Shown here in pieces: positions 46,455 through 56,996 of a stretch of 64,000 nt of DNA; the first letter of the stretch is position 1, and every line of letters begins with the position of its first letter. The notes beneath the pieces are model-generated. The model was not told the DNA's origin. It did not search any database and worked only from the letters and a program-made list of their open reading frames with translations. Position numbers and translations under genes: made by a program. This DNA comes from Algoriphagus boritolerans DSM 17298 = JCM 18970 (GTDB lineage: Bacteria; Bacteroidota; Bacteroidia; Cytophagales; Cyclobacteriaceae): contig NZ_FNVR01000008.1 in the NCBI RefSeq assembly GCF_900108085.1, positions 99,907 to 163,906 of the forward strand. The letters run 5' to 3'.

Positions 46455-49151
46455 ATGAAAAGAAGTTTATTCATTCTGTTGTTTTTGATCGGTTCCTTCC
46501 CGGCCTTTTCCCAGATTAGACTGGGGCAAAGCCGCTATGCCTCTTCAAAACCAATCGATATTCTGGAACTGAACTATGCCAAACCGCAGAAATTCAGAAT
46601 AGCAGAAATCAAAGCAATGGGTCTGACCACATTGGACGAGATCGCCATCATATCCTTATCCGGACTGAAGGTAGATGATCGAATCGATGTACCGGGAGAC
46701 GCCATCTCCAATGCTTTAAAAAAACTCTGGAGACAAGGAATCATCGGAGACGTAAAAATCCTGGTAACCAAAATTGAAGGGGAAGACATTTACCTATTAT
46801 TGGACCTCACCGAGCGTCCAAGATTCTCTCAGGTAGAATTTAACGGCATCAACAAAACCCAGGAAGGTGAGCTCCGGGACAAAGTCAACATCCGGGGACG
46901 GGTCGTTCGGGATGATGTACTAAATACCGCGAAGCGAAATATCGAAAAATACTACCTGGACAAAGGTTACCTCAATACTGATGTCAAAATCTACCAGGAT
47001 CGCGATACCACACTTCCTAACAGTGTCAAGCTTCGATTCGATATTGATATCAACTCCAAAGTACAGATTAATGAGGTCAAATTCTACGGTAACGAGGAAA
47101 TCAGCGACCGTGCTCTGAAGGGCAAAATGAAAAAAACCAAGGAGCATGCACGTGTGGCCATCTTCAGAGATTTGCACACCAGAATCACCGATGCAGATGC
47201 TGAAAGCGTAAAGAATTCAATTTTCCGTACAGACTCTGCGTCCAAAGAGGATGCAAAAAGCTACATCAGCAAAAACTTCAAACTTAACTTTTTCAGCGGA
47301 TCGAAGTATATCCCCAAAGAATACCGAAACGACAAAGACAACGTCATCAATTTCTACAACAGTCGTGGATTTCGGGATGCAAAAATCCTCAACGATTCCG
47401 TCTATAAATTTTCAGAAGACAAAATCAATGTGGACATCGATGTGCAGGAAGGAAGAAAATATTTCTACAGAAACATCACGTTCACGGGAAATTACATCCA
47501 TAAAAGCGACGTTTTACTTGCCAAATTAGGCATTGAAAAAGGGGATGTCTATGACAAAGAAACACTGGATAAGCGCCTGAACTATGACCCTCAAAAAGGC
47601 GATGATGTGAGCTCACTCTATCAGGATAACGGATACCTGTTTTTCAGCATTGATCCTGTAGAAGTAAATGTAGTAGGTGATTCGATTGACCTGGAGATGA
47701 GAATTTTCGAAGGTCCTCAAGTCACGGTAAACAGCGTGAGTATCAAAGGAAACGACCGGACCTCAGATCACGTGGTCATGCGGGAGATACGGATCCTTCC
47801 CGGGCAAAAGTTTAATCGAAGCGCATTGGTCAGGACCATTCGAGAACTTTCCACATTAGGGTATTTTGATCCTGAGAAAATCAATCCCGACCTCAGACCA
47901 AACTTTGAAGCAGCTACGGTAGATATCACTTTTGAACTGGAAGAAAGGCCAAATGACCAAATTGAGCTCTCAGGTGGCTGGGGTGGATTCTATGGATTCG
48001 TAGGTACGGTTGGCTTGGTGTTTAATAACTTCTCAGTAAAAAACATCGGAGACTTCAGCAAGTGGGATCCCCTGCCAGTGGGTGACGGACAAAAGCTTTC
48101 CCTACGGGTTCAAGCCAATGGCCAAACGTTCCAAAACTATTCCTTGTCCTTAACCGAACCTTGGTTCGGGGGCAAAAAGCCAAATGCCCTGAGCTTTTCA
48201 TTCAACCATTCTATTCAGCGGCAGGTAGATTTCTTCAATCAAGCAAATTTTGGGAATTCGCTGGGCTTCTTCAAGATCACAGGGGTGACTTTGGGATTGG
48301 CAAAGCGGGTGACCTGGCCTGATGACTACTTCAGTATCAGCAACTCTCTGCAATTTCAAAACTATGAGTTTGACCAATTTGGGACCTCTTTTGGCTTGAG
48401 TTACCCTACAGGAAATTCGAAGAGTATCACCTTTAATACCACTGTTGCCAGGAACAACGTGGACAATACCATCTATCCGAGACTGGGATCGAATATTATG
48501 CTCTCTATGGCATTGACTCCTCCATACTCATCCATGAATGCAAACATCAACGATGAATCTACTGATCAGCAAAAATATAACTGGTTGGAATATCACAAAT
48601 GGATGTTTGATGCCTCATTCTACACGCCACTTCTGGGATCTACCAAGTGGGTGGCAAGTGCCAGAGCTCACATGGGCTTCTTGGGATCCTATGGTAACAA
48701 AATCGGCATCATTCCTTTGGAGCGATTCGTGATGGGTGGAGACGGGATGACCTTCAATAATTTCGCCCTTGGGCAAGAGATTATCGGCCTGAGAGGCTAC
48801 GAAAATCAGGTAATCACTCCGGGAAGAGAAACCAGAGGTACGGAGAACCCGGAACCTTATGGTGGAGTGGTCTATAACAAGTTCGTGACGGAATTACGAT
48901 TCCTCGTGTCTCCAAATCCATCCGCTACTATTTTCTTGCTGGCTTTTGCAGAGGCAGGAAATAACTGGGGGTCCTACAAGGATTACAATCCTTACGATCT
49001 GAAGAAATCAGCCGGACTTGGAGCTCGAATCTTTATGCCGGCATTTGGACTGTTAGGAGTCGATTGGGGTTATGGATTTGATACCGCACCAGGTGTACGG
49101 GAGCGTAGCGGAGCTCAATTCCACTTTACCATTGGGCAGCAATTCAGATAA
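46455..49151 (+). CDS. bamA: Outer-membrane protein assembly factor BamA
   Basis: Central Omp85 protein that folds barrels into the outer membrane. It has 898 residues: a signal peptide ending PAFSQ, five POTRA domains (about 45-500; for example ISLSGLKVDDRIDVPG and VNSVSIKGNDRTSDHV) and a 16-strand barrel (about 510-898). The lid-loop motif IGLRGYEN is present near residue 782. It ends in an aromatic residue (QQFR preceded by HFTIG). A Bacteroidota-type insert lengthens POTRA 3 (about 260-300). Two Skp-like genes follow. Confidence 0.95.
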   Translation: MKRSLFILLFLIGSFPAFSQIRLGQSRYASSKPIDILELNYAKPQKFRIAEIKAMGLTTLDEIAIISLSGLKVDDRIDVPGDAISNALKKLWRQGIIGDVKILVTKIEGEDIYLLLDLTERPRFSQVEFNGINKTQEGELRDKVNIRGRVVRDDVLNTAKRNIEKYYLDKGYLNTDVKIYQDRDTTLPNSVKLRFDIDINSKVQINEVKFYGNEEISDRALKGKMKKTKEHARVAIFRDLHTRITDADAESVKNSIFRTDSASKEDAKSYISKNFKLNFFSGSKYIPKEYRNDKDNVINFYNSRGFRDAKILNDSVYKFSEDKINVDIDVQEGRKYFYRNITFTGNYIHKSDVLLAKLGIEKGDVYDKETLDKRLNYDPQKGDDVSSLYQDNGYLFFSIDPVEVNVVGDSIDLEMRIFEGPQVTVNSVSIKGNDRTSDHVVMREIRILPGQKFNRSALVRTIRELSTLGYFDPEKINPDLRPNFEAATVDITFELEERPNDQIELSGGWGGFYGFVGTVGLVFNNFSVKNIGDFSKWDPLPVGDGQKLSLRVQANGQTFQNYSLSLTEPWFGGKKPNALSFSFNHSIQRQVDFFNQANFGNSLGFFKITGVTLGLAKRVTWPDDYFSISNSLQFQNYEFDQFGTSFGLSYPTGNSKSITFNTTVARNNVDNTIYPRLGSNIMLSMALTPPYSSMNANINDESTDQQKYNWLEYHKWMFDASFYTPLLGSTKWVASARAHMGFLGSYGNKIGIIPLERFVMGGDGMTFNNFALGQEIIGLRGYENQVITPGRETRGTENPEPYGGVVYNKFVTELRFLVSPNPSATIFLLAFAEAGNNWGSYKDYNPYDLKKSAGLGARIFMPAFGLLGVDWGYGFDTAPGVRERSGAQFHFTIGQQFR

Positions 49152-49241
49152 GCTTGAAATCAAGTATTCGTTTAGTTAATTTATGCAAAAAATTAAGCCT
49201 CAATTTTACTGAATAAAGCCAACTGAAATCTAAACGGAGAC

Positions 49242-49772
49242 ATGAATAAATCGCTGAAAATTGTACTTTTGCTGTTCTTTCTGATCCAGGGTGGCACTTT
49301 AACCGCCCAAAAGATCGGATACATTGACTCAGAATACATCCTAAACAAGCATCCGGACTACAAAGTCATCCAAGATCAGTTGACGCAGTTGGGTTCAGAT
49401 TGGAAGAAAGAGGCACAAAGTTTGGATCAAGAGATCAAAGAACTGACCACTCAGCTGAAGGCGGAGGAGGTTTTATTGACAGAAGAGATGTATCAGCAAC
49501 GACTGGATGAAATCAAAACGAAACAAAAAGCCTCGCAAGAATTCAACAGTCGGATCTTTGGGATCGACGGAATGTATTACCAAAAGCAGGCAGAACTGCT
49601 CCAACCCTTACAATCCAAGATTTACGAAGCCATCGAGCGGGTATCAAGAAGGAACAACCTAGGTTTCTTATTTGACAAAGCCGCAGGTCCATCCGCGATC
49701 ATTTACACTGATCCAAGACATGACTATTCTGAGTTTGTCCTGGAAGAATTGGGAATTGAAGACAACAATTAA
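49242..49772 (+). CDS. OmpH/Skp-family periplasmic chaperone (first copy)
   Basis: A 176-residue precursor with signal peptide (ending LTAQ) followed by KIGYIDSEYILNKHPDY, the OmpH/Skp opening. The middle is a long coiled coil (about 45-120), the tentacle of Skp, and the C-terminal part returns to the body domain (NNLGFLFDKAAG). Skp trimers hold unfolded barrels. Follows bamA by 90 bp. Confidence 0.92.
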   Translation: MNKSLKIVLLLFFLIQGGTLTAQKIGYIDSEYILNKHPDYKVIQDQLTQLGSDWKKEAQSLDQEIKELTTQLKAEEVLLTEEMYQQRLDEIKTKQKASQEFNSRIFGIDGMYYQKQAELLQPLQSKIYEAIERVSRRNNLGFLFDKAAGPSAIIYTDPRHDYSEFVLEELGIEDNN

Positions 49773-49873
49773 ATACAAACACAAAATGAACAAATCGAGC
49801 AGGTCTCAGAATATCACTCTTCGGAAAACCTAGGTACTGCGAGATTCCATATTACCATTCAAAAACAAATTTT

Positions 49874-50434
49874 ATGAATATGAAAGTAAAAGTTATCCTA
49901 TCGGCAGTTGCGTTGCTATTCGTAGGATTCGCAGCTCAAGCTCAAGAAGTAAAGATCGGCTATACGAGTGTGGAGTTTATCATGGACCTGATGCCAGAAA
50001 TGGAACAAATCGGAGCAGATATTCAAGATTACCAAACTCAGTTGCAAACCAACATCCAAACAAAAGGTGCTGATTTTCAAAAACAGGTACAGGCGTATCA
50101 GCAAGCTGCCCCTACCATGACTGAGGAGGCAAGGGCTGCAAAAGAGGCAGAGCTTCAAAAAATTCAGGGAGACCTTCAAAAGTATGAGCAGGATGCTCAG
50201 GTATCCTATCAGCGTAAATTGGGCGAATTGCTCGAGCCAGTACAGACTAAAGTAATCAACGCGATCAATGCTGTAGCTGCTGAAAACAACTACACACATA
50301 TATTCGCAGAGACTGCAGGTCAGTCCCCGGTTTTATTATATACTAAAGAAGAAGACAAATTCACAGAATTGGTCGTGGCAAAACTTGGCTTGACGATGCC
50401 AACTCCTCCAGCTGGAGCTCCAAACGGAAATTAA
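49874..50434 (+). CDS. OmpH/Skp-family periplasmic chaperone (second copy)
   Basis: A 186-residue paralogue of the preceding gene. Signal peptide ends AQAQ, then EVKIGYTSVEFIMDLMPEM. The coiled coil is rich in Gln and Ala (about 50-125), and the end LPTPPAGAPNGN-like tail (after LGLTMPT) is a short Pro/Gly-rich extension absent from the first copy. Start could be 49874 or the Met two codons on. It is closed by a strong terminator. Confidence 0.92.
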   Translation: MNMKVKVILSAVALLFVGFAAQAQEVKIGYTSVEFIMDLMPEMEQIGADIQDYQTQLQTNIQTKGADFQKQVQAYQQAAPTMTEEARAAKEAELQKIQGDLQKYEQDAQVSYQRKLGELLEPVQTKVINAINAVAAENNYTHIFAETAGQSPVLLYTKEEDKFTELVVAKLGLTMPTPPAGAPNGN

Positions 50435-50457
50435 TTCTACCAGTTTAAATCCATTTC

Positions 50458-50490
50458 AAAGGCTGCCTTTTCAAAAGGGCAGCCTTTTTT
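50458..50490 (+). terminator. Rho-independent terminator after the second ompH
   Basis: AAAGGCTGCC (50458-50467) pairs perfectly with GGCAGCCTTT (50478-50487), 10-nt loop, then more T. Ends the nadK-to-ompH gene string. Confidence 0.9.
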
Positions 50491-50525
50491 ATTTTGTAAT
50501 TAAACCCTGAGTTTATTGTCTTGTA

Positions 50526-50539
50526 TCTTGTGTCTAGAT
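50526..50539. repeat. Single diverged copy of the 14-bp intergenic repeat
   Basis: TCTTGTGTCTAGAT differs at one base from the tandem unit at 4821-4848. It lies 16 bp before the thioredoxin ATG. Confidence 0.65.
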
Positions 50540-50554
50540 TCTAATATCTCAACT

Positions 50555-50857
50555 ATGCCCAAAAAGAACCCCAAAGCCATCATTTCCCAAAGTCAAGACA
50601 CCATTTTGGTGGATTTCTATGCGGATTGGTGCGGTCCCTGTCAGACCATGAATCCGATTTTAGATGAGGTTTTGGTAGAATTAGAAGGGAAAATCAAATT
50701 GCTTAAGCTAAATGTGGACAAGCATCCGCAGCTCGCTCAGCAATTTGGTGTACGCTCCATTCCCCATTACATTCTTTTCAAAAGAGGCAAAATCCTCTGG
50801 AGAAAAGGGGGTGTTTTGACAAAACGGGATTTAATGAATGCATTGAAGGGTTTTTAG
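50555..50857 (+). CDS. Thioredoxin-fold protein with WCGPC active site
   Basis: A 100-residue thioredoxin. The ATG at 50555 (MPKKNPKAII) is chosen; a frame start at 50516 would run through the intergenic repeat. The active site is ADWCGPCQ (Cys26, Cys29) and the cis-Pro loop is RSIPHYILF. No signal peptide, so cytoplasmic disulfide reduction is expected. Confidence 0.92.
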   Translation: MPKKNPKAIISQSQDTILVDFYADWCGPCQTMNPILDEVLVELEGKIKLLKLNVDKHPQLAQQFGVRSIPHYILFKRGKILWRKGGVLTKRDLMNALKGF

Positions 50858-51338
50858 AATTAGAGTATTCATTATGCTGCATTTTGACTTCGATCAATGT
50901 GACAAGCAACAGTTATGAGACAGCCGCCACAGCTGCTTAAATTTTTCCTTGATCCATACTATGTTTGACAAGATGTAATTTAACGGACAAATAAGTTTAG
51001 AAATAAGATCCCGAAAACACCATTCACACTATAACTTTTTAAACAACTTTTCTTTTACAATTCATTGCAATATTCTTTATAGTAGCCCACTAAATTGTAC
51101 TCAGCCAAGAAAAATAATCAACTTTATAAAGTCCTTTATTCTGAAATTAAATCCTTCGTATATCAAGCACCGCTTAAAACAGGTTTAAATCGGATTTCGA
51201 ATTCAATATTTTGTAACTATATTAATCTTCAGTAAGGACTGTTGGTTAAACTTCAAAAAGTACAAACATTCTCGAGTCACGCATATTTTGAGTAACATCA
51301 ACTGGTAAACAGCTGTTAAGAGCCAATTGATTAATCCT
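50858..51338. other. 481-bp AT-rich gap before the kinase operon, no gene seen
   Basis: No credible open frame, tRNA or terminator hairpin. It is notably AT-rich compared with its flanks and must contain the promoter of the kinase operon. ATATTTTG-like words occur near 51210 and 51290, one base off the TAnnTTTG consensus, so I call none of them. Confidence 0.5.
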
Positions 51339-54300
51339 ATGGAATCAAGCCCTACCGATTACAGTAGCCTTTTTTACTTAAGCCCATTTCCCAAATGGGT
51401 GTATGATGTAAGTTCTTTCGAAATCCTGGATGTGAATGAATCAGCGATTCAGCACTATGGCTATTCCCGGGATGAATTTTTAAAACTGACCATCAAAGAC
51501 CTCCGGCCCAAGGAAGAGATCCCAAAATTGGTCGCCGCACACAGTGATATTGATTCCAAATTCGGAAATATATATTTCGGGGTATTTACCCATCAGAAAA
51601 AGACCGGTGAAAAAATCAGGATGAAAATCAATGGACATCGGGTTGATTTTCAGAGCAAAAAATGTGTCGTAGTAGTTTGTCAGGATATCACAGAGGAAGA
51701 AAAGCAGGCAACGGCCATCAAAGAATCCGAAGAGCGGCTCAGAGCGGCCTCATCCATTGCTAAATTAGGTTATTGGAGATTTGATTTAGAATCTCACGCC
51801 ATTACATGGACCGATGAAGTCTACAAAATATGGGGAAGACAAAAAGAAAGTTTTGAAATAAATTTTGAGAATCTGCTCAAAACCATCCCTGCAGATGAAC
51901 ATCATGCATTCAATCTGGAAGATAGGGAGGTACTTTTTGGAAGAAAAGATGTGGATATAATCCATCGGATCATCTTACCCGACCACAATATCCGCTGGGT
52001 CCACGTACTTGGAAGGGTGAAAACATCAGAAGGAGGAAATCCCCGGATTTTTGAAGGCACTGTTCAGGATATCACGATCCAAAAAGAATCCGAACTCCAA
52101 CTAAACAGGATGAGTAAACAGCTCATCGAAAGTGAAGCCAAGTTCAGAACTATTTTCGAGATCGCCTCTTTGGGGATTGCCCAAGTTGACCCCACCAAGG
52201 GCAAAATAATTTTGGTCAACTCATTCTATGAGACCATCACCGGCTATAGCACGGAGGAACTTCTGCAGATGAATTTTGTGGAACTCACCCACCCCGATGA
52301 CCGGGAAAGAGATTGGGAATTATTCAGCCAAGCGCTCAGAGGCGAAGGAGAATACCGAAATGAAAAACGCTACATAAAGAAGGATGGCTCTTTGGTATGG
52401 GTTCGAATTCATATGGCTTTTATTAAAGACGAACTCGGGAAACCCATCCGAACTGTTGCGATCTGTGAGGATATTTCTTACCGGAAAGCTGAAGAACATC
52501 GGCTCAAACTGCTGGAAAGTGTCGTCACCCACACGTCTGACGCCATCCTGATCACTGAGGCAGAGCCCTTTGATCAGCCCGGCCCACGCATTGTCTTCGT
52601 AAATGAGGCATTTACGAAAATGACCGGATATACTGCAGAAGAGGTGATCGGCAAAACTCCCCGAATCCTACAAGGCCCCAAGTCAGACAAAGACGAATTG
52701 GCAAAACTCAGCAAGGCCATGCGCAATTGGGAACCCTGCGAAATCACCACCCTCAACTATAAAAAAAACGGAGAGGAATTCTGGATTAATTTTTCAGTGA
52801 CCCCTGTAGCCGATGAGAAAGGTTGGTTTACGCACTGGATCGCCATAGAGCGGGATGTTACTGACAAGAAAAATCGGGAACTGGAGCAGGATTTATTGAG
52901 TCAAATCAGTTTGATCTTCAATGAAGAAAAAAAGCTAACAGAGGCTAGCAAGAGAGTTTGCGAGACGTTTGCAGACTTTGGTGATTTTGATTTTGTGGAG
53001 ATTTGGACTCCCAATCTGGAAAACACCAACATCCAGTTATTGAGTTACAGCACCAATTCGCCACAAGCGGCTGATTTTTATGGCCACACCTTGGCATACC
53101 GAAGCTTTAAATACGGGGAGGGGGTACCCGGAATAGTATGGGAAACCAAACAACCGCTACTCTTAAACTCCACTGACAATTCTGAAATTGTACCCCGAAT
53201 TAAAGCCGCACGGCAAGCAGGCTTAAAATCCTTTTTGGGACTGCCTCTTTTGTTTAACGAATCCCTTGTGGGCGTACTGGTTTTTGGGAGTTCCAAAGAT
53301 CCTCAGAGCATGGATCGCTATGTCAGGCTTTTCCAGCGATTGGAGACCTTTATAGGATCAGAAATCAATCGAAAGTCATTGGAAACCAACCTTCAAAATT
53401 TATTTGAAGCGATTCCGGATATCATTTGCCTGGCAGATTTTCAGGGCAGATTTCTCAAAATGAATACCGCCGGCTGTAAGCTCCTGGGATACAGCGAGGA
53501 AGAACTAGTCTATCATTCCTTTGATGAATTTGTACATCCGGAGGACAAAGACATCTCCACCAAAGAAGTGATGAAACTGGGCGAGGGAGAGACTACCTTC
53601 AAATTCGAAAACCGGTACATCACCAAAAAAGGTGAGATCGTCTGGCTAAGTTGGACCTGCAATTCCGAAGTCCAAGCTGGCCTGATCTACGCTTCGGCAA
53701 AAGACATCACCAAAGAGAAAAAACTAAGTCAGCTCATAACTCAATCCACCACCCTGGCAAGAATCGGAAGCTGGGAAATCGACCTGATCGAACAGAAACT
53801 GTTTTGGTCGGATATGGTCCATAAATTACATGAAACAGATCCCGAATTATTTTTCCCTGACCTGGAAACAGGCATTAATTTTTACCGGGAAGATTTCCGT
53901 AAGCTAGTTCAAGAAAGTGTAAGCGCCTGCATCTCCCGGGGTACACCCTTTGACTTTGAAGCAGTAATAGTAACAGCAAAAAAACATGAACAATGGGTCA
54001 AAGTCATTGGAAGTGCCGAAATAATCAATGGGAAATGCATCCGGGTTTTTGGTAGCTTCCAAGACATTCATCAAAGAAAGGAAGCTGAAAACAGGCTCCA
54101 ATCGCTGGCTGACAATTTACCGGGCGTAGTATTTAGGTATTTGATCAATCCTGATGGTACAGATGCCATGAAATATGTCAGTCGTGGGGCCAAAGAAATC
54201 TGGGGATACACCGCAGAGGAGTCCATTACTGACAATAATCTCATCTGGAATGGAATCAAGGCCGGGGGTGATTTTGAATCTGTCCAGTCAAGTATCATTG

Positions 54301-56996
54301 AATCTGTTAAAAATAAAACGAAATGGACTTCCTCTTGGAGGTACATGATGCCAAACGGCGAAATCCGATTCCATATCGGTCACGGTTCTCCGGAATACCT
54401 CACGGATGGAACCGTAGTGTTCAATTCCTTGATTCTGGATAACACAGAGGAGAGAAAAAATGAGGAATTGTTGAATCAAGCCTCCGCCATGGCACAAATT
54501 GGCAGTTGGGAGCTAGACCTGGTAAATCAAACCGGGGATGCGATGTTTTGGTCTTCCATGACCCGACAAATCCTCGGTGTCGACGACGACTATAATCCTA
54601 CCCTCACCGGAGGCTTTGAATTTTATACCGCGGAAAGTAAGATCCGAATCCAAAATGCAGTTGATTTATTAATCAGGGAAGGAAAGGAATTTGACGAAGA
54701 ACTCCACATTACCACCGCCCATGGGGATGACCGATGGATTCGCTGCATCGGAAGAGGGGAATGGGCCCGAGGCAAATGTGTCAAAATCTTCGGAAGCTTC
54801 CAGGATATCAACACGACCAAATCCCTGCAACTTCAACTCAGCGAGATTCTGGAAAGTATCTCGGATGCTTTCTATGCAGTGGATAAAGATTGGAACTTCA
54901 CCTATTTCAACAAAGAGGCGGAGAACCTACTTCTTAAAAAAGCGGATGAAGTGCTCGGCAAAAGCATTTGGGAACTGTTTCCTGCCGCCATTGGTACTCC
55001 TCTTCAGGAAATTTATTATCGGGTGTCTCAGACGGGACTACCGGAGTCCTTCGAATACTTATTTCCGGGCGATGGCAGTTGGTATGAGCTCAACGCCTAC
55101 CCTTCCAATGGAGGAGTCTCAGCCTATTTTAAAAATATTGACGAACGGAAACAGGCTGCAGAACAACTCGAAAAAGCCTTTTTGGAAAAAAACAACATCA
55201 TCGAAAGTATTGCAGATGCATTCTTCACCATGGACCGAAACTTTATTGTTTCCTATTGGAATAGAGCCGCAGAGGAAATAATAGGAGTAAAAAGGGAAGA
55301 GTTGATCGGAAAAAATCTATGGGGGGTTTTCCCGGATGCAGTTTCGCTTCCTTCGTATACCCATTACCACAAGGTCCTGGAATCCGGACAGTCCATAACT
55401 TTTGAGGACTATTATGATGGCATCTGGCTGGAAGTCAATGCCTACCCTTCCGAGGAAGGAATCACCGTCTTTTTCAGGGACATTTCATTGAGGAAAGAGG
55501 CAGATAAGCGCCTATTAGATGCTTTTGAAGAAAAAAATACCATCCTCGAACGAATTACCGAAGCATTCGTGGCACTTGATGCAAACTGGTGCTATACCCA
55601 TATGAATAAAAAAGCCGGAGAGATTTTCAATCGGGATCCGGAGCAAATGATTGGCAAGCATATCTGGACGGAATTTCCCGAGGGTCTCAACCAGCCCTTT
55701 CATCTGGCTTATGAAAAAGCAATGGCAACCCAGCAGTATGTGCATGTAGAAGAACACTATAAACCTTACGATTTGTGGTTTGAAAACCATATTTATCCCT
55801 CACCCAATGGGCTTTCGATTTTCTTCAGGGACATTTCGGAGCGAAAACGAAGCGAAGAAACCCTTCGCAAGGCCAACGAACGCTTTGAAAAAGCCACCGA
55901 AGCTACCAATGATGCGATTTGGGATTGGGACATAGAAAATCAAACTTTTCTAAGAAGCAATGGCATAGACAAATTCTTCGGTGAAAACACACACAAATCT
56001 CTGAATGAGGATGAATTTTGGACCGATCGATTTCATCCGGACGATCTCCCCATAATCCAACAAAGTATTCAACTGGCGATCAATGATCCCCTGGTCTCTC
56101 GCTGGGAGATGGAATACCGAATCTTAAAGCAAACTGGTGAAACAGGGCATGTCGTAGACAAAGGAATCATCATTCGAAATCAGGATGGAAAAGCCATCCG
56201 CATGGTAGGTGCGATGACCGATATTTCGGATCGGAAGCGGCATGAAGTGGAATTGTTGGAACTCAACGAATCACTCAAAAAACATGCGCACGAGCTCGAA
56301 CTAACCAATGAACAGCTGGAGCAATTTGCCTTTATCGCCTCCCATGACTTGCAGGAGCCCTTGAGGATGATCTCCAGCTTCTTGGATCAGCTTAGGCGAA
56401 AGTATGAAGGACAGCTGGACGATAAAGCGCATAAATACATCCATTTCGCTACGGATGGGGCAAAGCGGATGAAGCAGATCATATTGGATCTGCTCGAGTA
56501 TTCCCGTGCCGGAAAATATGAGGAAATTCTGGGAAAGGTTGACCTTTCGATTATCCTGAATGATTACAAATCTCTCAGAAAGAAAATAATCCAAGAAAAA
56601 TCGGCTGAATTCATTTATTCAAAACTTCCAATTATTGCCGGATACAGAGCTCCGATTACACAAGTAATCCATTGCCTGCTGGACAATGCGATCAAATATT
56701 CCAGAGATGGTATTTCGCCCCGAATTGAACTGGATGTAGTGGAGAACCCAAGCGAATGGGTGTTTACAGTTCGGGACAACGGAATTGGGATAGCACCGGA
56801 ATTCTTTGACAAAATCTTTGTCATTTTCCAACGATTACACAACCGTGATCAATACAGTGGAAGTGGTATCGGACTGTCCATTGTCAAAAAGCAAGTCGAA
56901 TCATGGGGAGGAAAAGTATGGCTGGAATCTACCATCGGTGAAGGTTCTAATTTCTATTTTACCCTACCCAAAACACCTGTATCAAATGACCTATAA
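51339..56996 (+). CDS. Giant cytoplasmic histidine kinase with about twelve PAS domains and one GAF
   Basis: An 1885-residue sensor kinase without membrane helices or signal peptide. I start at the ATG at 51339, four codons after a possible TTG. In order: PAS1-4 (about 8-125, 140-250, 267-385, 390-515), GAF (520-675), PAS5-12 (687-795, 807-915, 922-1040, 1050-1160, 1168-1272, 1285-1385, 1400-1503, 1515-1637), HisKA with phospho-acceptor His1669 (FIASHDLQEPL) and a HATPase with DNAIKYS, VRDNGIGIA and GSGIGLSIVKK. PAS9-11 are clear tandem copies. The kinase core is intact. It overlaps the next gene by 11 bp. Confidence 0.92.
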   Translation: MESSPTDYSSLFYLSPFPKWVYDVSSFEILDVNESAIQHYGYSRDEFLKLTIKDLRPKEEIPKLVAAHSDIDSKFGNIYFGVFTHQKKTGEKIRMKINGHRVDFQSKKCVVVVCQDITEEEKQATAIKESEERLRAASSIAKLGYWRFDLESHAITWTDEVYKIWGRQKESFEINFENLLKTIPADEHHAFNLEDREVLFGRKDVDIIHRIILPDHNIRWVHVLGRVKTSEGGNPRIFEGTVQDITIQKESELQLNRMSKQLIESEAKFRTIFEIASLGIAQVDPTKGKIILVNSFYETITGYSTEELLQMNFVELTHPDDRERDWELFSQALRGEGEYRNEKRYIKKDGSLVWVRIHMAFIKDELGKPIRTVAICEDISYRKAEEHRLKLLESVVTHTSDAILITEAEPFDQPGPRIVFVNEAFTKMTGYTAEEVIGKTPRILQGPKSDKDELAKLSKAMRNWEPCEITTLNYKKNGEEFWINFSVTPVADEKGWFTHWIAIERDVTDKKNRELEQDLLSQISLIFNEEKKLTEASKRVCETFADFGDFDFVEIWTPNLENTNIQLLSYSTNSPQAADFYGHTLAYRSFKYGEGVPGIVWETKQPLLLNSTDNSEIVPRIKAARQAGLKSFLGLPLLFNESLVGVLVFGSSKDPQSMDRYVRLFQRLETFIGSEINRKSLETNLQNLFEAIPDIICLADFQGRFLKMNTAGCKLLGYSEEELVYHSFDEFVHPEDKDISTKEVMKLGEGETTFKFENRYITKKGEIVWLSWTCNSEVQAGLIYASAKDITKEKKLSQLITQSTTLARIGSWEIDLIEQKLFWSDMVHKLHETDPELFFPDLETGINFYREDFRKLVQESVSACISRGTPFDFEAVIVTAKKHEQWVKVIGSAEIINGKCIRVFGSFQDIHQRKEAENRLQSLADNLPGVVFRYLINPDGTDAMKYVSRGAKEIWGYTAEESITDNNLIWNGIKAGGDFESVQSSIIESVKNKTKWTSSWRYMMPNGEIRFHIGHGSPEYLTDGTVVFNSLILDNTEERKNEELLNQASAMAQIGSWELDLVNQTGDAMFWSSMTRQILGVDDDYNPTLTGGFEFYTAESKIRIQNAVDLLIREGKEFDEELHITTAHGDDRWIRCIGRGEWARGKCVKIFGSFQDINTTKSLQLQLSEILESISDAFYAVDKDWNFTYFNKEAENLLLKKADEVLGKSIWELFPAAIGTPLQEIYYRVSQTGLPESFEYLFPGDGSWYELNAYPSNGGVSAYFKNIDERKQAAEQLEKAFLEKNNIIESIADAFFTMDRNFIVSYWNRAAEEIIGVKREELIGKNLWGVFPDAVSLPSYTHYHKVLESGQSITFEDYYDGIWLEVNAYPSEEGITVFFRDISLRKEADKRLLDAFEEKNTILERITEAFVALDANWCYTHMNKKAGEIFNRDPEQMIGKHIWTEFPEGLNQPFHLAYEKAMATQQYVHVEEHYKPYDLWFENHIYPSPNGLSIFFRDISERKRSEETLRKANERFEKATEATNDAIWDWDIENQTFLRSNGIDKFFGENTHKSLNEDEFWTDRFHPDDLPIIQQSIQLAINDPLVSRWEMEYRILKQTGETGHVVDKGIIIRNQDGKAIRMVGAMTDISDRKRHEVELLELNESLKKHAHELELTNEQLEQFAFIASHDLQEPLRMISSFLDQLRRKYEGQLDDKAHKYIHFATDGAKRMKQIILDLLEYSRAGKYEEILGKVDLSIILNDYKSLRKKIIQEKSAEFIYSKLPIIAGYRAPITQVIHCLLDNAIKYSRDGISPRIELDVVENPSEWVFTVRDNGIGIAPEFFDKIFVIFQRLHNRDQYSGSGIGLSIVKKQVESWGGKVWLESTIGEGSNFYFTLPKTPVSNDL

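Noticed and set aside
50858..51338. Search for a tRNA or small RNA in the long AT-rich gap
   Set aside because: No cloverleaf, no terminator-like hairpin, no conserved motif seen by eye.
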